Under the pieces are notes generated by a model, which was given only the letters and a program-made list of their open reading frames with translations, searched no databases and had not been told where the DNA came from. A stretch of 5,428 nucleotides of DNA, taken from contig JAQCGA010000322.1 of NCBI GenBank assembly GCA_027619145.1, positions 1-5,428 of the forward strand, read 5' to 3'. This document shows, piece by piece, positions 4,285 to 5,428 of the stretch. A program made the translations under genes and the position numbers. Every line of letters starts with the position of its first letter. Within the stretch, counting starts at the first letter, position 1. The stretch comes from a bacterium (GTDB lineage Bacteria > Latescibacterota > UBA2968 > GCA-2709665).

Positions 4285-5280
4285 ATGATAAGACGAGTAC
4301 CTGGGAAATACATTTCTGGAGTTCTGATGCTGGTCGCGTTTGTTGTGCTGGCGTGCGATTCGGTACCGAAGATCCAGGAGAGCAATGGTTCGAACGAGCC
4401 GGTGTTGCGGGATTCTACTGTGGTAGATTCTACGGGTTCGGGTGGGACGGATACGACAGCGGTGGATACGATGGCGCAACATGGGGGTGGGGTGGATTCT
4501 ACGGGGACGGCAGGAGGGGATTCTTCTGTTGTGGATACGACGGTTGTGGATACAACGGTTTCGGACACAACAGTACAACAGGGGACGCCGGTGTATACGT
4601 TTCGGGTGATTCGGGAGTATCCACACGATCAGAATGCGTTTACGCAGGGGTTGGTGTATGTGGATCGTGTGTTGTATGAGGGGACGGGGTTGTACGGGCG
4701 GTCTTCGTTGCGGCGGGTGGAGTTGGAGACGGGGGAGGTGTTGCAGCGTCGGGTGCTGGATGAGAAATACTTTGGAGAGGGGATTGCGGTGTTGGGGGAT
4801 CGGATTTTTCAATTGACGTGGCAGTCTCGGGTGGGGTTTGTGTACGATCGGGAGAGTTTTGAAGTGGTTGGTTCGGTGGCGTACCCGACGGAGGGGTGGG
4901 GGATTACGTACGATGGGGAGCGGTTTATTGTGAGCGATGGGACGCCGACGTTGTACTTTCGGGATCCGGAGACGTTTGCAGAGATTGGGCGGGTGGAGGT
5001 TCGGGATGTGTCCGGGCCGGTCAATCGGTTGAATGAGTTGGAGTATGTGGACGGTGAGGTGTACGCCAATGTGTGGCAGACGGATCGGATTGCGCGAATT
5101 GAGCCGGAGACGGGGCGGGTGACGGGGTGGATTGATCTGGGAGGGTTGCTGAGTTGGGCGGATCGGGGGAGTTCGGATGCGGTGTTGAATGGGATTGCGT
5201 ACGATGTGGTGAACGGGCGGTTGTTTGTGACGGGGAAGTTGTGGCCTTCGTTGTTTGAGATTGAGTTGGTGAGGAAGTAG
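4285..5280 (+). CDS. Lipoprotein glutaminyl-peptide cyclotransferase
   Basis: The enzyme cyclises N-terminal glutamine to pyroglutamate and belongs to the papaya-type beta-propeller family (Glu_cyclase_2). From the ATG at 4285 it has 331 residues. Residues 1-24 are a lipoprotein signal (basic MIRRVPGK, hydrophobic core, lipobox VLAC with Cys24). A Ser/Thr/Asp-rich linker spans 41-99. The catalytic domain (about 104-331) carries AFTQGL (118-123), YEGTGLYGRSSLRRV (131-145, with the family's conserved Glu132), YFGEGIAV (162-169), GWGITYDG (204-211), NELEYVDGEVYANVWQTDRI (250-269) and TGKLWPSLFEI (316-326). An in-frame ATG at 4255, preceded by AGAGAAG, would add ten residues; I prefer 4285 for its conventional signal peptide. 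A TTG at 4228 is less likely. Asp at +2 would signal inner-membrane retention by E. coli rules, which may not apply here. The coding strand is strikingly G-rich and C-poor. Confidence 0.92.
   Translation: MIRRVPGKYISGVLMLVAFVVLACDSVPKIQESNGSNEPVLRDSTVVDSTGSGGTDTTAVDTMAQHGGGVDSTGTAGGDSSVVDTTVVDTTVSDTTVQQGTPVYTFRVIREYPHDQNAFTQGLVYVDRVLYEGTGLYGRSSLRRVELETGEVLQRRVLDEKYFGEGIAVLGDRIFQLTWQSRVGFVYDRESFEVVGSVAYPTEGWGITYDGERFIVSDGTPTLYFRDPETFAEIGRVEVRDVSGPVNRLNELEYVDGEVYANVWQTDRIARIEPETGRVTGWIDLGGLLSWADRGSSDAVLNGIAYDVVNGRLFVTGKLWPSLFEIELVRK
4405..4581 (+). repeat. Asp-Ser/Thr repeat linker in the lipoprotein
   Basis: Residues 41-99 of the lipoprotein contain nine short D-[ST]-[STM] triplets (at D43, 48, 56, 61, 71, 79, 84, 89 and 94), several at an exact five-residue period (DSTVV, DTTVV, DTTVS, DTTVQ). 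The last three are adjacent pentads. It is probably a flexible, acidic tether lifting the enzyme domain off the membrane. Short tandem units like this can change copy number by slippage. Confidence 0.8.
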
Positions 5281-5362
5281 GGGTTCAGGGGATTTTGAGG
5301 GTGGGGTCTGGTTGTTTTGTGAAATCGACCTTTTGATGCTTGTTTTGGTTGGGTGATTTGGG
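5281..5362. other. Spacer after the lipoprotein gene
   Basis: This 82-nt G- and T-rich stretch contains no open frame, hairpin with T-run or promoter that I can support. Transcription of the lipoprotein gene may continue into the palindromic element that follows. Confidence 0.5.
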
Positions 5363-5428
5363 TGCCTCCGGCGGCATACTTTCTTTGTGCGCACAAAGAA
5401 AGTATGCAAAGAAAAGCGCCCCTGCGGG
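5363..5428. repeat. Palindromic dispersed element, copy 2 (cut by window end)
   Basis: This is the second copy of the element at 94-164, in the same orientation. The 12-nt block TGCCTCCGGCGG is at 5363-5374. It is followed by a perfect 32-nt palindrome at 5375-5406 (half-site CATACTTTCTTTGTGC, no spacer). A 21-nt tail (5408-5428) is identical to 139-159 and ends inside the GC-rich hairpin at the window edge. Compared with copy 1, most differences are in the four outermost pairs of the palindrome. Confidence 0.85.

Noticed and set aside
4185..4679. A + strand frame with Tyr-Gly-Gly-like repeats overlapping the lipoprotein start
   Set aside because: The repeats are the out-of-frame reading of the Asp-Thr linker DNA; the lipoprotein frame is clearly the coding one.
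4246..5409. A 387-codon open frame on the minus strand opposite the glutaminyl cyclase
   Set aside because: Its product is low-complexity and rich in His, Pro, Arg and Ile with no family motif. The sense frame has clear cyclase motifs and a lipoprotein signal. The open antisense frame is explained by the G-rich codon bias.
94..5428. The window as a composite transposon bounded by the two palindromic elements
   Set aside because: The elements are about 70 nt, lack a transposase, and enclose housekeeping-type genes. No target-site duplication can be recognised, and the right copy is cut by the window edge.

Overview
The window is a G+C-rich bacterial segment (about mid-50s percent G+C by eye) with seven protein genes, all on the + strand. 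I found no rRNA, tRNA, CRISPR array, transposase or phage gene. Peptide deformylase, an OM-style lipoprotein and good Shine-Dalgarno sites before most genes point to a diderm (Gram-negative-type) bacterium. The many structured intergenic repeats remind me of poorly sampled environmental lineages, but the sequence alone does not fix the phylum.

Layout. Positions 1-412 hold no gene I can support. They contain one copy of a palindromic dispersed element (94-164) and then a tandem pair of ~85-nt repeats (223-306, 309-393) forming the leader of the first gene. Next come peptide deformylase (413-970) and a PHP-family phosphoesterase (1019-1840), probably co-transcribed and closed by a Rho-independent terminator (1936-1967). 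Thirty bases later a tight cluster starts: moaD (1997-2242), moaE (2289-2738), a DUSP23-like dual-specificity phosphatase (2741-3208) and a nucleoside/sugar-type ABC permease (3208-4095). The gaps are 46 nt, 2 nt and a 1-nt overlap. A spacer with two matching hairpins (4114-4142, 4169-4197) follows, then a lipoprotein-anchored glutaminyl-peptide cyclotransferase (4285-5280). The window ends inside a second copy of the palindromic element (5363-5428), in the same orientation as the first.

How the genes fit together. Deformylase removes the formyl group from new proteins, and the PHP enzyme probably acts on nucleotide or RNA 5' ends; both are housekeeping. MoaD and MoaE are the small and large subunits of molybdopterin synthase and clearly form a pair. 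The phosphatase and permease are linked to moaE by spacing, not by a known pathway. No moaA, moaC, moeA or modABC is present, nor any ABC ATPase or binding protein for the permease. The cyclotransferase is a separate envelope protein.

I do not see a clearly new multi-gene system. The most unusual material is non-coding: three repeat families, two of which (palindromic element, paired hairpins) show compensatory changes that preserve base pairing, with weaker G-U-type support in the third. The odd moaD-moaE-phosphatase-permease neighbourhood is the best gene-level lead.
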